NCBI GenBank assembly: GCA_963825175.1
Contig: CAWGSA010000004.1
Span: forward strand, 1-64,000
Reading direction: 5' to 3'
Source of the DNA: DATFTF01 sp963825175
GTDB lineage: Bacteria > Acidobacteriota > Thermoanaerobaculia > UBA5066 > Gp7-AA6
DNA: 64,000 nucleotides
In this document: positions 52,270 to 60,900 of the stretch, in pieces
Numbering within the stretch: the stretch's first letter is position 1
Layout of the letters: every line of letters starts with the position of its first letter
Notes under the pieces: generated by a model
The model's database searches: none
The model's input: the letters and a program-made list of their open reading frames with translations, nothing else
Told to the model about the DNA's origin: nothing
Program-made: the position numbers and the translations under genes

Positions 52270-52752
52270 CTACTCTCTCCTCAATCGCGACGACCTGCCC
52301 GCCTTCCAGCACGCGACGCAGTGGCGCGCGCCTCGGAACGGACGAAAACGCCGGAAGAGGCTCCCGCATCCTTCGCAACGGTAGGTGACCACCCGCCGCT
52401 TCTGGCGGAATTCCTTCAGGGCGGGCGTCTCGGGGGCGTGACTCCCGTTGCCTCCCAGCCTGGCAGCCAGGGCGCGGAAGATCGTTCCATGCGCGACGCG
52501 CGCTCCGTGCAGTTGGTGAGCCCAGGCGTGCGCGGCCTCGTGGCGCAGCGTCTCGTCGCGGTCCGCCGGCGTCAGGTGGGCCGAGATCGTGATGCGATGA
52601 GGGCGGCCGTACCGGATCTCGCCGCCGGTCAGCTTGCGGCGCGAGAGGCGCACGACCGCCGGCCCGAAACCAAAGCGCCCCGCCAGACGGTCGTAGAGCT
52701 GCTGGAGTTGCTCCTGCGGGTCGGGCGGCGGCAGCGGAAAAAGCAGCTCCAA
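52270..52752 (-). CDS. SprT-like zinc metalloprotease
   Basis: A 160-residue SprT-like protein. LRHEAAHAWAHQLHG holds the HExxH-type motif (HEAAH) with a third His downstream in VAHGTIF, and YRCEGCGSLFRRFR plus RHCVACWKAG form the C-terminal zinc ribbon. SprT/Spartan proteases act on proteins bound to DNA. The start is a TTG at 52752 with TAATCT 7 nt upstream, again a leaderless pattern; a downstream start would cut the conserved N-terminal helix. Confidence 0.87.
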   Translation of the reverse strand: MELLFPLPPPDPQEQLQQLYDRLAGRFGFGPAVVRLSRRKLTGGEIRYGRPHRITISAHLTPADRDETLRHEAAHAWAHQLHGARVAHGTIFRALAARLGGNGSHAPETPALKEFRQKRRVVTYRCEGCGSLFRRFRPFRGARHCVACWKAGRSSRLRRE

Positions 52753-52759
52753 CGAAATA

Positions 52760-52765
52760 AGATTA
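52760..52765 (-). promoter_or_regulatory. -10-like box, leaderless start
   Basis: TAATCT on the minus strand, 7 nt before the TTG at 52752. Confidence 0.4.
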
Positions 52766-52811
52766 GCCGATCCGTCCCGTCGGGCGCGGACGGAAATGAG
52801 CGGGAGGAACG

Positions 52812-53573
52812 ATGGGTTCGAAAATATTTTCTTTCGTCGTCGGCTCGCTTCTGATCGTCGCCGCAGCCGGCGCTCAGACGGCGGGCAAGATGGTCTCCTT
52901 CGGGAGCGGGTCGGAGGCCGCCAGCGGGTACCTCTCGGTCCCCTCCGCGGCCGGACGCCATCCCGGGCTCGTCGTGATTCAGGAGTGGTGGGGCGTCAAC
53001 GATTTCGTGAAGGGAAAGGCCGATCATTTCGCCTCGGAGGGATACGTGGCGATCGCCCCCGATCTCTATCGCGGCAAGATCGCGACCGATCCCGACACCG
53101 CGCACCAGTTGATGCGGGGACTCCCCGAGGACCGCGCGCTGCGGGACCTGAAAGGGGCGGTGACGTATCTGCGCACGCGTCCGGACGTCGACCCCCGGAA
53201 GATCGGGGTGGTCGGTTGGTGCATGGGAGGCGGGTATTCGCTTTCCCTGGCCCTGGCCGATCCCACCCTGGCCGGAGGCGTTCTCTACTACGGGCGTCTG
53301 TTGACCGACGACGCAACGATCGGCTCTCTCCAGGTGCCGCTGCTCGGCAACTTCGGAGGTCAGGATCAGGGCATTTCGCCGGAGAGCGTGCGCGCGTTCG
53401 CGAAGAAGGCGAAAGCCGCGGGCAAGAACGTGGACTTCAAGATCTATCCCGACGCCGGCCACCAGTTTGCGTCTTCCACCGATCCGAAGATCGGCCGTCC
53501 GGCCGACGCCAGGGATGCCGACGCGCGGACCGAGAGGTTCCTGGAGAAGATGCTGAAGGGAAGGTCGCTGTGA
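52812..53573 (+). CDS. secreted dienelactone hydrolase family protein
   Basis: A 253-residue exported alpha/beta hydrolase (signal MGSKIFSFVVGSLLIVAAAG). The nucleophile is Cys in VGWCMGGGYS, the acid Asp in FGGQDQGIS and the His in DAGHQFAS. It is a paralogue in type of the gene at 9410, with the same triad. Substrate unknown. GGGAGG lies 4-9 nt before the ATG at 52812. Confidence 0.87.
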   Translation: MGSKIFSFVVGSLLIVAAAGAQTAGKMVSFGSGSEAASGYLSVPSAAGRHPGLVVIQEWWGVNDFVKGKADHFASEGYVAIAPDLYRGKIATDPDTAHQLMRGLPEDRALRDLKGAVTYLRTRPDVDPRKIGVVGWCMGGGYSLSLALADPTLAGGVLYYGRLLTDDATIGSLQVPLLGNFGGQDQGISPESVRAFAKKAKAAGKNVDFKIYPDAGHQFASSTDPKIGRPADARDADARTERFLEKMLKGRSL

Positions 53574-53621
53574 GCCCGGACGCGGGACGCGACGCCTTCC
53601 GTCCCGTCCCGAGTCCCGGTG

Positions 53622-53891
53622 CTACGCCTTCTTCTTGTACCAGTCCGCGTTGACCTGCTGGAAGTGCTTCCACTTTTCGGGAATCGTCTCTTCGGTGAAG
53701 ATGGCCGTCACCGGGCAGGCCGGCTCGCAGTTGCCGCACTGGATGCAGACATCGGGGTCGATGTAGAGCATCTCCGCAGTGGCGTAATCCGCCTCGTCCT
53801 TGCGCGGATGGATGCAGTCGACCGGGCACACGTCCACGCAGGCAGTGTCCTTGGTGCCGATACAGGGCTCGGCGATGATGTACATCCCCAT
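53622..53891 (-). CDS. ferredoxin (7Fe/8Fe type)
   Basis: An 89-residue ferredoxin with two cluster motifs: CIGTKDTACVDVCPVDC and CIQCGNCEPACPV. The first has the pattern of a [3Fe-4S] or [4Fe-4S] site, the second of a normal [4Fe-4S] site. The C-terminus is charged (KWKHFQQVNADWYKKKA). It carries electrons in the cytoplasm; partners are not adjacent. GAGGAGG lies before the ATG at 53891. Confidence 0.92.
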   Translation of the reverse strand: MGMYIIAEPCIGTKDTACVDVCPVDCIHPRKDEADYATAEMLYIDPDVCIQCGNCEPACPVTAIFTEETIPEKWKHFQQVNADWYKKKA

Positions 53892-53943
53892 GGGGGCGTT
53901 CCTCCTCGGTTCCGAAAGTCGCGGGGGATTCTAGCAAAGACGG

Positions 53944-53968
53944 GGGACGCCGTGAACGGCGTCCCCTC
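53944..53968 (-). terminator. terminator-like hairpin
   Basis: GGGGACGCCGT, GA, ACGGCGTCCCC, directly after the stop at 53969 of the minus-strand gene. It has only a short T-run, so it may act without or with weak intrinsic termination. Confidence 0.6.
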
Positions 53969-54274
53969 TCAGTGCCCGACGCTGATCTGGTGGGCCAGAT
54001 TTTGGCCGTCGGTGATCGTCGTGTAGCGGACGGTGACCTTGGCGCCCTGGGAGAGCGTTCCGTTGATCTTGGTGTCCGCGGTCCAAACGAATCGCATCGG
54101 CGACCCGTTCGCCATGATGGTCAAGGCGCGTTCCGAGGCCTGAAGCTTGGAAACCGTGCCCGCCGCGGTCAGCATCTTGTCCGGAGCGGCTTTTTGAGCT
54201 GCTGCGGCGATCGCCGCCGTTTCGCCCGCCGCGAGGGCGAGGAACAGCGTGCAAGCCAGAATTCGTTTCTGCAT
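53969..54274 (-). CDS. small secreted protein with OB-like domain
   Basis: A 101-residue exported protein (signal MQKRILACTLFLALAAGETA). The mature part (AAGTVSKLQASERALTIM; GAKVTVRYTTITDGQNLAHQ) is the same plan as the protein at 37766-38155: signal peptide followed by one small beta domain. Function unknown. GAGGAGGAG lies before the ATG at 54274. The divergent gap contains a strong promoter for the TPR gene. Confidence 0.7.
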   Translation of the reverse strand: MQKRILACTLFLALAAGETAAIAAAAQKAAPDKMLTAAGTVSKLQASERALTIMANGSPMRFVWTADTKINGTLSQGAKVTVRYTTITDGQNLAHQISVGH

Positions 54275-54338
54275 GCCTCCTCCTCGGGTGTCGCAACGCT
54301 CCCTCCGGGCTTCCCATTCCGGAAACGGTCCGGCCTAT

Positions 54339-54367
54339 TTGACAGGGGAGCGCTCCGTCCCTACAAT
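54339..54367 (+). promoter_or_regulatory. near-consensus sigma-70 promoter
   Basis: TTGACA (54339-54344), 17-nt spacer, TACAAT (54362-54367). The best -35/-10 pair in the window. It serves the HTH-TPR gene, with a 5' leader of about 30 nt and GGAGG at 54391-54395. Confidence 0.88.
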
Positions 54368-54405
54368 ACGCCGTTTTTCTCGGATGCCCCGGAGGTTCCG
54401 AAACT

Positions 54406-55074
54406 ATGGCCAAACGCTGGACAGACGCGGAACTGCGGTTCCTGAAGGACAACGCGGGCAAGATGAGCGTCCAGGCGCTGGCGGATGTGCTGTCCGCGCG
54501 CATCGACGAAGTGGAGAAGAAGCTGGAGAAGCTGGGGGCGGGAGCGGGATCGGCCGAGACGCCGTCCGCCCGGAAGGCCCAGACGCTCAAGGAGCTGTCC
54601 AAGCACACCGAGAACGCCCGCAAGGATTTCGACCGGGGCGTGGTCGCGCTTCAGAAGAAGAAGATCGACGAAGCGGAGCGGAATTTTCTCGATCTGATCC
54701 AGAAGTATCCCGACGAGAAGGAGCTCGTGGATCGGGCCAGGGTCTACCTCGCGGTGTGCGAGCGGCAGAAGAACTCCTCGCGGCCAGCCCTCTCCGAGCC
54801 GGAGGATTTCTACTATGCGGCGCTCCTGGAGAAGAACCGGGGCAACGTCACGGAGGCCATCGAGCACGCCAAGCGCGCCACCAAGAGGAACGGGGGCGGA
54901 AGGGTCGACTTTCTCCTGGCCTGCTGCTACGCGCAGGCGGGCGAGGCGGAGACGGCCGTCGAGCACCTCCGGAAGGCGATCGAGGAAGATCAAAGGCACC
55001 GCGTCCTGGCCCGGCACGACCGGGACTTCGATCCGGTGCGCGACACGCCGGCCTTTCAGCAGCTCCTGGCATAA
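54406..55074 (+). CDS. protein with N-terminal HTH-like and C-terminal TPR domains
   Basis: A 222-residue protein. Residues 1-45 (RWTDAELRFLKDNAGKM, then VQALADVLSARIDEVEKKL) look like a homeodomain/Myb-type three-helix unit. Residues about 65-215 are TPR-like helices (DFDRGVVALQKKKIDEAERN; EAIEHAKRATKRNGGG; CCYAQAGEAETAVEHLRKAI). It may link a DNA- or protein-contacting module to a scaffold. Transcribed from the strongest promoter in the window. Structured repeat locus 3 begins 2 nt after its stop. Confidence 0.72.
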   Translation: MAKRWTDAELRFLKDNAGKMSVQALADVLSARIDEVEKKLEKLGAGAGSAETPSARKAQTLKELSKHTENARKDFDRGVVALQKKKIDEAERNFLDLIQKYPDEKELVDRARVYLAVCERQKNSSRPALSEPEDFYYAALLEKNRGNVTEAIEHAKRATKRNGGGRVDFLLACCYAQAGEAETAVEHLRKAIEEDQRHRVLARHDRDFDPVRDTPAFQQLLA

Positions 55075-55076
55075 GG

Positions 55077-55240
55077 CCGTCGCTTCCGCTTGCTCCGGTT
55101 CTGCGCCCTATGGGCGCACCGGTCCGCGGCTCGGCCGGATGCGGCCTCGACCGCGGCCCTGTTCCGTCGCTGCGCTCTCGCTCCCGCGGCGCGCGCCTCC
55201 TCCCCTCTGGGAGACTTCGCGCGCCGCGAACCGGGGACAC
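55077..55240 (+). repeat. structured repeat locus 3 (stop-codon-adjacent family)
   Basis: One full unit, starting 2 nt after the TPR gene's stop and reading in the same direction. Hairpin 1 is GCGCCCTATGGGCGC, hairpin 2 GGTCCGCGG with CCGCGGCC, and the 3' stem GCGGCGCGCG with CGCGCGCCGC. The outer stem is less well paired (GGTTC with GTTCC) than in the other loci. Confidence 0.85.
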
Positions 55241-55293
55241 TGTGGTTCGATTTCGGTGGATGAGACGCTCAGCATCACACCTCACGCCGGTCC

Positions 55294-55299
55294 TATACT
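55294..55299 (+). promoter_or_regulatory. -10 box, leaderless start of glmU
   Basis: TATACT, 6 nt before the ATG at 55306. Confidence 0.55.
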
Positions 55300-55305
55300 C
55301 CCGCC

Positions 55306-56757
55306 ATGAAGAAGGCCCGTAAGGCGAACCGGGGGGAACCGGCGGCGCCGCGCGTCGTCATTCTCGCGGCGGGGATCGGGTCGCGCATGCGATCGACCCT
55401 TCCGAAGGTTCTTCACCGCATTGGCGGCCTTCCCATGCTCGAGCGGGTGCTGCGCGCGGCCGAGTGCCTGGATCCGGGTCGCATCGTGGCCGTGCTCGGC
55501 CCATCCCGCGCCCGGATCGAGCCGCTCCTGGCAGGGCGCGAGGTCTCCATCGTCGTCCAGGACCCGCCCCGGGGCACCGGGGACGCGGCCCGGAGGGCCC
55601 TTCCGGCGCTGGCCGGCGTGGACGGCCCGGTGATCGTCCTCTCCGGTGACGTGCCTTTGATCCGCCCGGAGACGCTCCGGGCGCTGGTCGAGAAACAGCG
55701 CGCATCGGACCTCGATCTCGCCTTCCTGAGCTTTCGCCCGCCGGACCCCGGGGATCTCGGTCGCGTGATCCGGGACGGTCGAGGCCGCGTCCGGCGCATC
55801 GTGGAGGTGAAGAACGCGTCCCCGAGGCAGAGGCGGATCACGGAGGTCAACGCGGGCGTCTACTGCTTCGCCGGGCCGGCGCTTCTTCGCTCGCTCGCGC
55901 GCCTGGACGAGAACGCCGCGGCGCGGGAGGTGTACTTGACCGACGCCGTCGAGGCCCTGGCCGCGGCCCGCGGTCGGATCGCGACGGTCGAAGCGGACGA
56001 CTGGACGGAGGCGTGGGGCATCAACACGCGGCGCGACCTCGCGGCGGCCGAAGAGATCGCTCGCCGTCGCGAGCTCGACCGGGCGCTGGACTCCGGGGCG
56101 ACCCTGATCGATCCGGCCACCACGCGCATCGGGCCCGACGTCGCGTTGGAACCGGACGTCGTGCTGCACCCCTTCATTTCGCTGGAAGGCCGGACCGTGC
56201 TGCGGGAAGGCTGCGAGGTGCGGTCCTTCACGCGCATCGCCGACTCCGAGATCGGTCCGGGGGCTGTGATCGGCCCCCACTGCGACGTCGAAGGCGCCCG
56301 CGTCGGAGCGCGCTCCCGGGTGGGGCCCTTCGCGCGCCTGCGCCCCGAGACGGTCCTGGAGGAGGACGTTCGCGTCGGCAACTTCGTCGAAACCAAGAAG
56401 GCGCTCTTGAGGCGGGGGGCCAAGGCCTCGCACCTGTCCTACCTGGGCGACGCCGAGATCGGGGCGGACGCCAATGTCGGAGCGGGCGTCATCACGTGCA
56501 ACTACGACGGAGAAAAGAAGAACCGCACCACCGTAGGGGCCGGCGCGTTCATTGGAAGCGACTCGCAGCTCGTCGCTCCGGTCACGGTGGGGGAGGGCGC
56601 GTACGTGGGCGCGGGTTCCACCGTCACCCACGACGTGCCGCCGGGGGCCCTGGCGGTTTCGCGGAGCCATCAAAAGAACGTGGAGGGATGGGCGGCGCGG
56701 CGGCGGGCGGCGCGGGAGAGGGAGAGAGGGAGAGTGGGTGAGGGGGAGAGAAAATGA
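55306..56757 (+). CDS. glmU: bifunctional GlmU (UDP-N-acetylglucosamine pyrophosphorylase / GlcN-1-P acetyltransferase)
   Basis: A 483-residue GlmU that makes UDP-GlcNAc for cell-wall synthesis. The pyrophosphorylase domain opens VVILAAGIGSRMRSTLPKVL and has GTGDAARRAL and VLSGDVPLI; the left-handed beta-helix acetyltransferase domain has SEIGPGAVIGPHCDVEGARV, HLSYLGDAEIGADANVGAG and VITCNYDG. The last about 25 residues are an Arg/Glu/Gly tail coded by a purine-rich array and are probably not part of the fold. TATACT at 6 nt before the ATG suggests a leaderless mRNA. glmS follows after 80 bp. Confidence 0.95.
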   Translation: MKKARKANRGEPAAPRVVILAAGIGSRMRSTLPKVLHRIGGLPMLERVLRAAECLDPGRIVAVLGPSRARIEPLLAGREVSIVVQDPPRGTGDAARRALPALAGVDGPVIVLSGDVPLIRPETLRALVEKQRASDLDLAFLSFRPPDPGDLGRVIRDGRGRVRRIVEVKNASPRQRRITEVNAGVYCFAGPALLRSLARLDENAAAREVYLTDAVEALAAARGRIATVEADDWTEAWGINTRRDLAAAEEIARRRELDRALDSGATLIDPATTRIGPDVALEPDVVLHPFISLEGRTVLREGCEVRSFTRIADSEIGPGAVIGPHCDVEGARVGARSRVGPFARLRPETVLEEDVRVGNFVETKKALLRRGAKASHLSYLGDAEIGADANVGAGVITCNYDGEKKNRTTVGAGAFIGSDSQLVAPVTVGEGAYVGAGSTVTHDVPPGALAVSRSHQKNVEGWAARRRAARERERGRVGEGERK

Positions 56758-56809
56758 GGCGATTGTTCGGCCTCCTCCCCTCACCCCCTTCCCCCCTCAT
56801 CCCCTCCCG
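56714..56809. repeat. inverted pair of purine/pyrimidine arrays
   Basis: GGGAGAG-type array at 56714-56752, inside the glmU 3' end, and CCCTCAC/CCCCTTC-type array at 56771-56809. The two arms can pair as an imperfect hairpin. Between codirectional glmU and glmS. Confidence 0.75.
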
Positions 56810-56826
56810 TGCTCGAACGCCTCGGA

Positions 56827-56832
56827 GATAAT
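56827..56832 (+). promoter_or_regulatory. -10-like box, leaderless start of glmS
   Basis: GATAAT, 6 nt before the ATG at 56839. Confidence 0.5.
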
Positions 56833-56838
56833 CGAGAT

Positions 56839-58665
56839 ATGTGCGGCATCGTCGGATACGTCGGACCGAAGGAAGCGGCTCCCCTGCTGCTCGAAGGCCT
56901 GAAGCGCCTGGAGTACCGGGGCTACGACTCCGCCGGGATCGCGACGTTGGCCAACGGGCACTACCAGGTCCAGAGGAGCGAAGGGAAGCTCTCGCGGCTG
57001 GTGGACAAGCTCGCGAGGGCGCCGCTGGCGGGCCGTTCCGGCATCGGACACACCCGCTGGGCCACGCACGGGCGCCCGACCGAGGACAACGCGCATCCGC
57101 ACACCGATTGCACTGGAAGGATCGTCGTCGTCCACAACGGCATCTTCGAGAATTTCGCCGAGCGCAAGGCCGCGCTCACCGGCGGGGGCCACCGCTTTAC
57201 CAGCGAGACCGACACGGAGGTGTTCGCCCACGAGGTCGAGGAGGCGTTCCGCGGGGACCTCTTCCTCGCGGTCCAGGAGGCGACCCGCAGGCTCCACGGA
57301 GCCTATGCCGTGGTCGCCGCCTCCAGCGCCGATCCGGGTGTGCTGGTCGCGGCGCGATCGGGCCCGCCCATCGTGCTGGGCCTGGGCTCGGGCGAGAACT
57401 ACGTAGCGTCTGACCCGGTGGCGCTCGTGCCCTGGACACGCGACGTCGTTTTTCTGGAGGACGGCGACATCGCGCGCGTGGACGCGGCCGGGATCCGCAT
57501 CGCCGACTCCAGCGGGCGGCCCCGGGAGCGCGCCCCGCTGCGGATCCTGTGGGACGCGGTGGCGGCGGAAAAGGGGGGATACCGCCATTTCATGCTGAAG
57601 GAGATCCACGAGCAGCCGACCGCGATCGCGGAGACGTTGGGCGGCAAAGTTTCGCTGGCCACGGGGGAGCTCCTGTTGGATGACCCTCTGTTTTCCCCCG
57701 AGCGCGTCGCGGCTTTCGACCGTGTGTTGCTGCTGGCGTGCGGCACGTCCTGGCACGCCGCCCTGATCGGCAAGTTTCTTCTGGAGGGGATGGCGCGGAT
57801 ACCGGTGGAAGTCGACTACGGAAGCGAGTTTCGCTACCGGCGCCCGGTGGCCGACGCCCGCACGCTGGCCATCGGCATCTCGCAGTCGGGGGAGACGGCG
57901 GACACCGTCGCGGCGCTGCAGGAGGCGCGGCGGGCCGGATCACCGATCGCCGCGATCGTCAATGTTCCCGGCAGCCAGATCGCCCGCATGGCCGATGCGG
58001 TCATCCCCACCCATGCCGGCCCCGAGATCGGCGTCGCCTCGACCAAGGCCTTCACGACGCAGCTGGCGGTGCTCTTCCTTCTGGCCGCCAGGCTGCGCGA
58101 ATCGCGCGGGCTCGGTCGCGGCGTCGACGACAGGGAGAAGGGCGGCCTGACCCATCTGGCCCGCGCCATCGGCGAGACCCTGGCCCTGGAGCCGGCCATC
58201 GAAAAGCTGGCGCGGGAGTACCACGGCGCGCGCGACTTCCTCTTCCTCGGCCGCGGCCCTCACTATCCGGTCGCGTTGGAGGGGGCGCTGAAGCTCAAAG
58301 AGATCTCCTATATCCACGCCGAGGGGTATCCGGCCGGCGAGATGAAGCACGGTCCGATCGCGCTGGTGGACGAGCATCTGCCGGTCGTGGTCCTGGCGCC
58401 CCATGACGGCTGGCGCGACAAGACGCTCTCCAACCTGATGGAGGTCCAGTCCCGCGATGGCATCTCGATCGTCGTCGCCACGCGCGAGGATCCGGAAATC
58501 TCCAGGGTCGCCGATCACGTTCTGGTCATTCCGGAAACGATTCCGGAGCTGCAGCCGATCCTTTCGGTGGTTCCTCTTCAGTTGCTGGCGTACCACATCG
58601 CCGTGCGCCGGGGCTGCGACGTGGACCAGCCGAGGAATCTGGCCAAGAGCGTGACGGTGGAATGA
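56839..58665 (+). CDS. glmS: glutamine-fructose-6-phosphate aminotransferase
   Basis: A 608-residue GlmS that forms glucosamine-6-phosphate from fructose-6-phosphate and glutamine, the first step toward the UDP-GlcNAc made by GlmU. Catalytic Cys2 is in MCGIVGYVG; HTRWATHGRPTEDNAHPH and NGIFENF complete the amidotransferase domain. Two SIS domains follow (LLACGTSWHAALIGK; SQSGETADTVAAL; EIGVASTKAFTTQ), and the C-terminus is AKSVTVE, which joins the active site. The ATG at 56839 is required because Cys must be residue 2. A -10-like GATAAT lies 6 nt before it. No glmS ribozyme is seen. Confidence 0.96.
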   Translation: MCGIVGYVGPKEAAPLLLEGLKRLEYRGYDSAGIATLANGHYQVQRSEGKLSRLVDKLARAPLAGRSGIGHTRWATHGRPTEDNAHPHTDCTGRIVVVHNGIFENFAERKAALTGGGHRFTSETDTEVFAHEVEEAFRGDLFLAVQEATRRLHGAYAVVAASSADPGVLVAARSGPPIVLGLGSGENYVASDPVALVPWTRDVVFLEDGDIARVDAAGIRIADSSGRPRERAPLRILWDAVAAEKGGYRHFMLKEIHEQPTAIAETLGGKVSLATGELLLDDPLFSPERVAAFDRVLLLACGTSWHAALIGKFLLEGMARIPVEVDYGSEFRYRRPVADARTLAIGISQSGETADTVAALQEARRAGSPIAAIVNVPGSQIARMADAVIPTHAGPEIGVASTKAFTTQLAVLFLLAARLRESRGLGRGVDDREKGGLTHLARAIGETLALEPAIEKLAREYHGARDFLFLGRGPHYPVALEGALKLKEISYIHAEGYPAGEMKHGPIALVDEHLPVVVLAPHDGWRDKTLSNLMEVQSRDGISIVVATREDPEISRVADHVLVIPETIPELQPILSVVPLQLLAYHIAVRRGCDVDQPRNLAKSVTVE

Positions 58666-58670
58666 AGGGG

Positions 58671-58745
58671 AAGTGACGAGTGATGAGTGACAAGTGACAA
58701 GTAAGGATTCCAGCTCGTCACTCGTCACCTGTCACTTGTCACTCG
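58671..58745. repeat. inverted pair of 7-nt tandem arrays
   Basis: GTGACGA/GTGACAA-type array at 58671-58703 and TCGTCAC/TTGTCAC-type array at 58714-58745, inverted copies of each other, between glmS and pcrA. Confidence 0.88.
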
Positions 58746-58752
58746 GTCCTTG

Positions 58753-60900
58753 ATGGCCGAGAACAGCACAATCGCCGGACTGAATCCTGAACAATCACAG
58801 GCAGTCCTCCACGACCGCGGCCCCCTCCTCGTCCTGGCCGGCGCCGGGTCGGGCAAGACGCGGGTCATCACCCACCGGCTGGCGCGGCTGATCGAGGGGG
58901 GAGCGGATCCGCGCGCGGTCGTCGCCGTGACTTTCACCAACAAGGCGGCGGAGGAGATGCGGCAGCGGGCCCGCGCCCTCCTGGGGGTCGAGCGTCTGGA
59001 GAGCTTCGTGGGCACGTTTCATTCCTGGTCCCTGCGTTTCCTGCGCCGCCACGCCGCGGCCGCCGGCCTGCCCCCGCGCTTCTCCATCGCCGATACCGCG
59101 GACCAGCTGGCCCTGGTCAAGGAGGCGATGGCGGAGCTGTCGATCTCCGAGCAGATGCTGTCTCCCGGCGGCGTGCGCGCCCGGATCTCGCAAGCCAAGA
59201 GCGGCCTGGTCGATCACCGGCAGTTCGAGGCCGCGCAGAACGATTTCGCCGGAGAGCGCATCGCGAAGATCTACCGCTTGTACGAGAAGAAGCTGGCGGC
59301 CGCGGGAGCCGTCGACTTCGACGATCTGATCGTGAAGACGGTCCGCCTGCTTCGGTCGAGCCCCGCGGTCCTGGAGGCCGAGCGCCGTCGGATCCGGCAT
59401 CTGCTCATCGACGAGTACCAGGACACCAACACGTCTCAGGACGCGCTGGTCAAGCTGCTGGGGGAGACGGCCGAATCGCTCTGCGCGGTCGGGGACGAAG
59501 ACCAGGCCATCTACCGCTGGCGGGGCGCCGAGGTGGAGCACATCCTGCGCTTCGATCAGGATTTCGGCGATGCCCGCGTGATCGCCCTGGAGCGCAACTA
59601 CCGCTCGACCGACGGGATTCTCCGAGCGGCCTCGGCTCTGGTGTCCCACAACCGCCGCCGCCGGGAAAAGAAGCTGCGCTCCGAACGGGGCGCCGGAGCC
59701 GCCGTCCGTCTGTGGCGCTTCGAGGAGGACCGGCAGGAAACGGAGGCGGTCGTCAAGGCCATCGCCGAGGGAGGGCGGCCGCCGGGCCAGACGGCGGTGC
59801 TCTACCGCACCAACGCGCAGTCGCGCCCTCTGGAAGAGGAGCTGGTGCGCCGCGGCATCGCCTACATCGTCGTCGGCGGGATGAAGTTCTACGAGCGCGC
59901 CGAGGTCAAGGACGCCCTGGCGTACCTCCGGCTGGCGGTTCGCCCGGAAGACGATCTCGCTTTTCGCCGCGTGGTCAACGTGCCCGCGCGCGGCGTCGGC
60001 GCGGCCACCCTCGAGCGGATCGCGCTGGCGGCCCGCGAAGACGGCCGCTCGCTGTGGGAGGTGTCGGCGGACCCCCCGGCCGGCCTGCCCGACCGCGCCC
60101 GGGTGGCGCTGGCCCGCTTCCGGTCCCTGGTCGACGGCCTGCGGGAGAAGGCGCCCACGTATTCTCCCTCGGCCATGCTCGAGCACCTTCTCGAAGCAAC
60201 CGGCTACGCGGCGCTCTACTCCAAGTCGGAGGACCGCGAGGACCAGGCCCGCAGCGAGAACCTCCAGGAGCTCGTCAGCGCGGCCCGCGAGTTCGAGCGC
60301 TCCAACGCCGAGGGAGCGACCGTGGCCGAGTATCTGGACAACGTCTCGCTGGCGACCAACGAGGACACCATCGACCGCGGCGGAGCGGTCACCCTGTCCA
60401 CGCTGCACGCGGCCAAGGGTCTCGAGTTCCCGGTCGTCTTCGTCGTGGGCCTGGAAGAGGGCTACCTGCCGCACGGGCAGTCGGCCGAGGACCCCGAAGA
60501 GCTGGAGGAAGAGCGGCGTCTGCTCTACGTGGGGATGACACGGGCCAAGGACGAGTTGACGCTGACCCTGGCCGACCGCCGCCTGGTGTACGGAAGAGTG
60601 CAGATGCGCACGACGTCGCGGTTCGTCGCGGAGATCCCGGCGGAGATCCTGGAGGAACGGGAGACGCGGCGCCCGGCTTCGTCCCTGCGGCCGACCATCT
60701 TCGATCGGGACGAGGAGCCGGAGATCGACGATTCCGCCGGGGAGCTGCGCCGCGGTCGCCGCGTGCGCCACCCTCGCTACGGCTTCGGAGTCATCCTGTC
60801 GCAGGAGGGCTCCGGGGACCAGACGCGCCTGACGGTCTACTTCGACCGCGCGGGGAAGAAGAAGTTCATCGCGCGGTACGCGGATCTGACCCTCGCCTGA
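58753..60900 (+). CDS. pcrA: UvrD/PcrA-type superfamily 1 DNA helicase
   Basis: A 715-residue 3'-5' helicase. Motif I AGAGSGKT, motif II LLIDEYQDTNT, motif III GDEDQAIYRWRGA, motif IV ERNYRSTDGI, motif V TLHAAKGLEFPVVFVVG and motif VI RRLLYVGMTRAKDELTL are complete. The C-terminal GVILSQEGSG...KKKFI region resembles the PcrA Tudor-like RNA-polymerase-binding domain (HPRYGFGVIL). The ATG at 58753 is preferred to a TTG at 58750. It works in repair and in removing obstacles to replication. The structured repeat locus 4 starts at its stop codon. Confidence 0.93.
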   Translation: MAENSTIAGLNPEQSQAVLHDRGPLLVLAGAGSGKTRVITHRLARLIEGGADPRAVVAVTFTNKAAEEMRQRARALLGVERLESFVGTFHSWSLRFLRRHAAAAGLPPRFSIADTADQLALVKEAMAELSISEQMLSPGGVRARISQAKSGLVDHRQFEAAQNDFAGERIAKIYRLYEKKLAAAGAVDFDDLIVKTVRLLRSSPAVLEAERRRIRHLLIDEYQDTNTSQDALVKLLGETAESLCAVGDEDQAIYRWRGAEVEHILRFDQDFGDARVIALERNYRSTDGILRAASALVSHNRRRREKKLRSERGAGAAVRLWRFEEDRQETEAVVKAIAEGGRPPGQTAVLYRTNAQSRPLEEELVRRGIAYIVVGGMKFYERAEVKDALAYLRLAVRPEDDLAFRRVVNVPARGVGAATLERIALAAREDGRSLWEVSADPPAGLPDRARVALARFRSLVDGLREKAPTYSPSAMLEHLLEATGYAALYSKSEDREDQARSENLQELVSAAREFERSNAEGATVAEYLDNVSLATNEDTIDRGGAVTLSTLHAAKGLEFPVVFVVGLEEGYLPHGQSAEDPEELEEERRLLYVGMTRAKDELTLTLADRRLVYGRVQMRTTSRFVAEIPAEILEERETRRPASSLRPTIFDRDEEPEIDDSAGELRRGRRVRHPRYGFGVILSQEGSGDQTRLTVYFDRAGKKKFIARYADLTLA

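Noticed and set aside
56758..56838. glmS ribozyme in front of glmS
   Set aside because: The gap is only 80 bp, filled mostly by a pyrimidine-rich array, and a -10-like box lies 6 nt before the start; there is no room for the ribozyme core.
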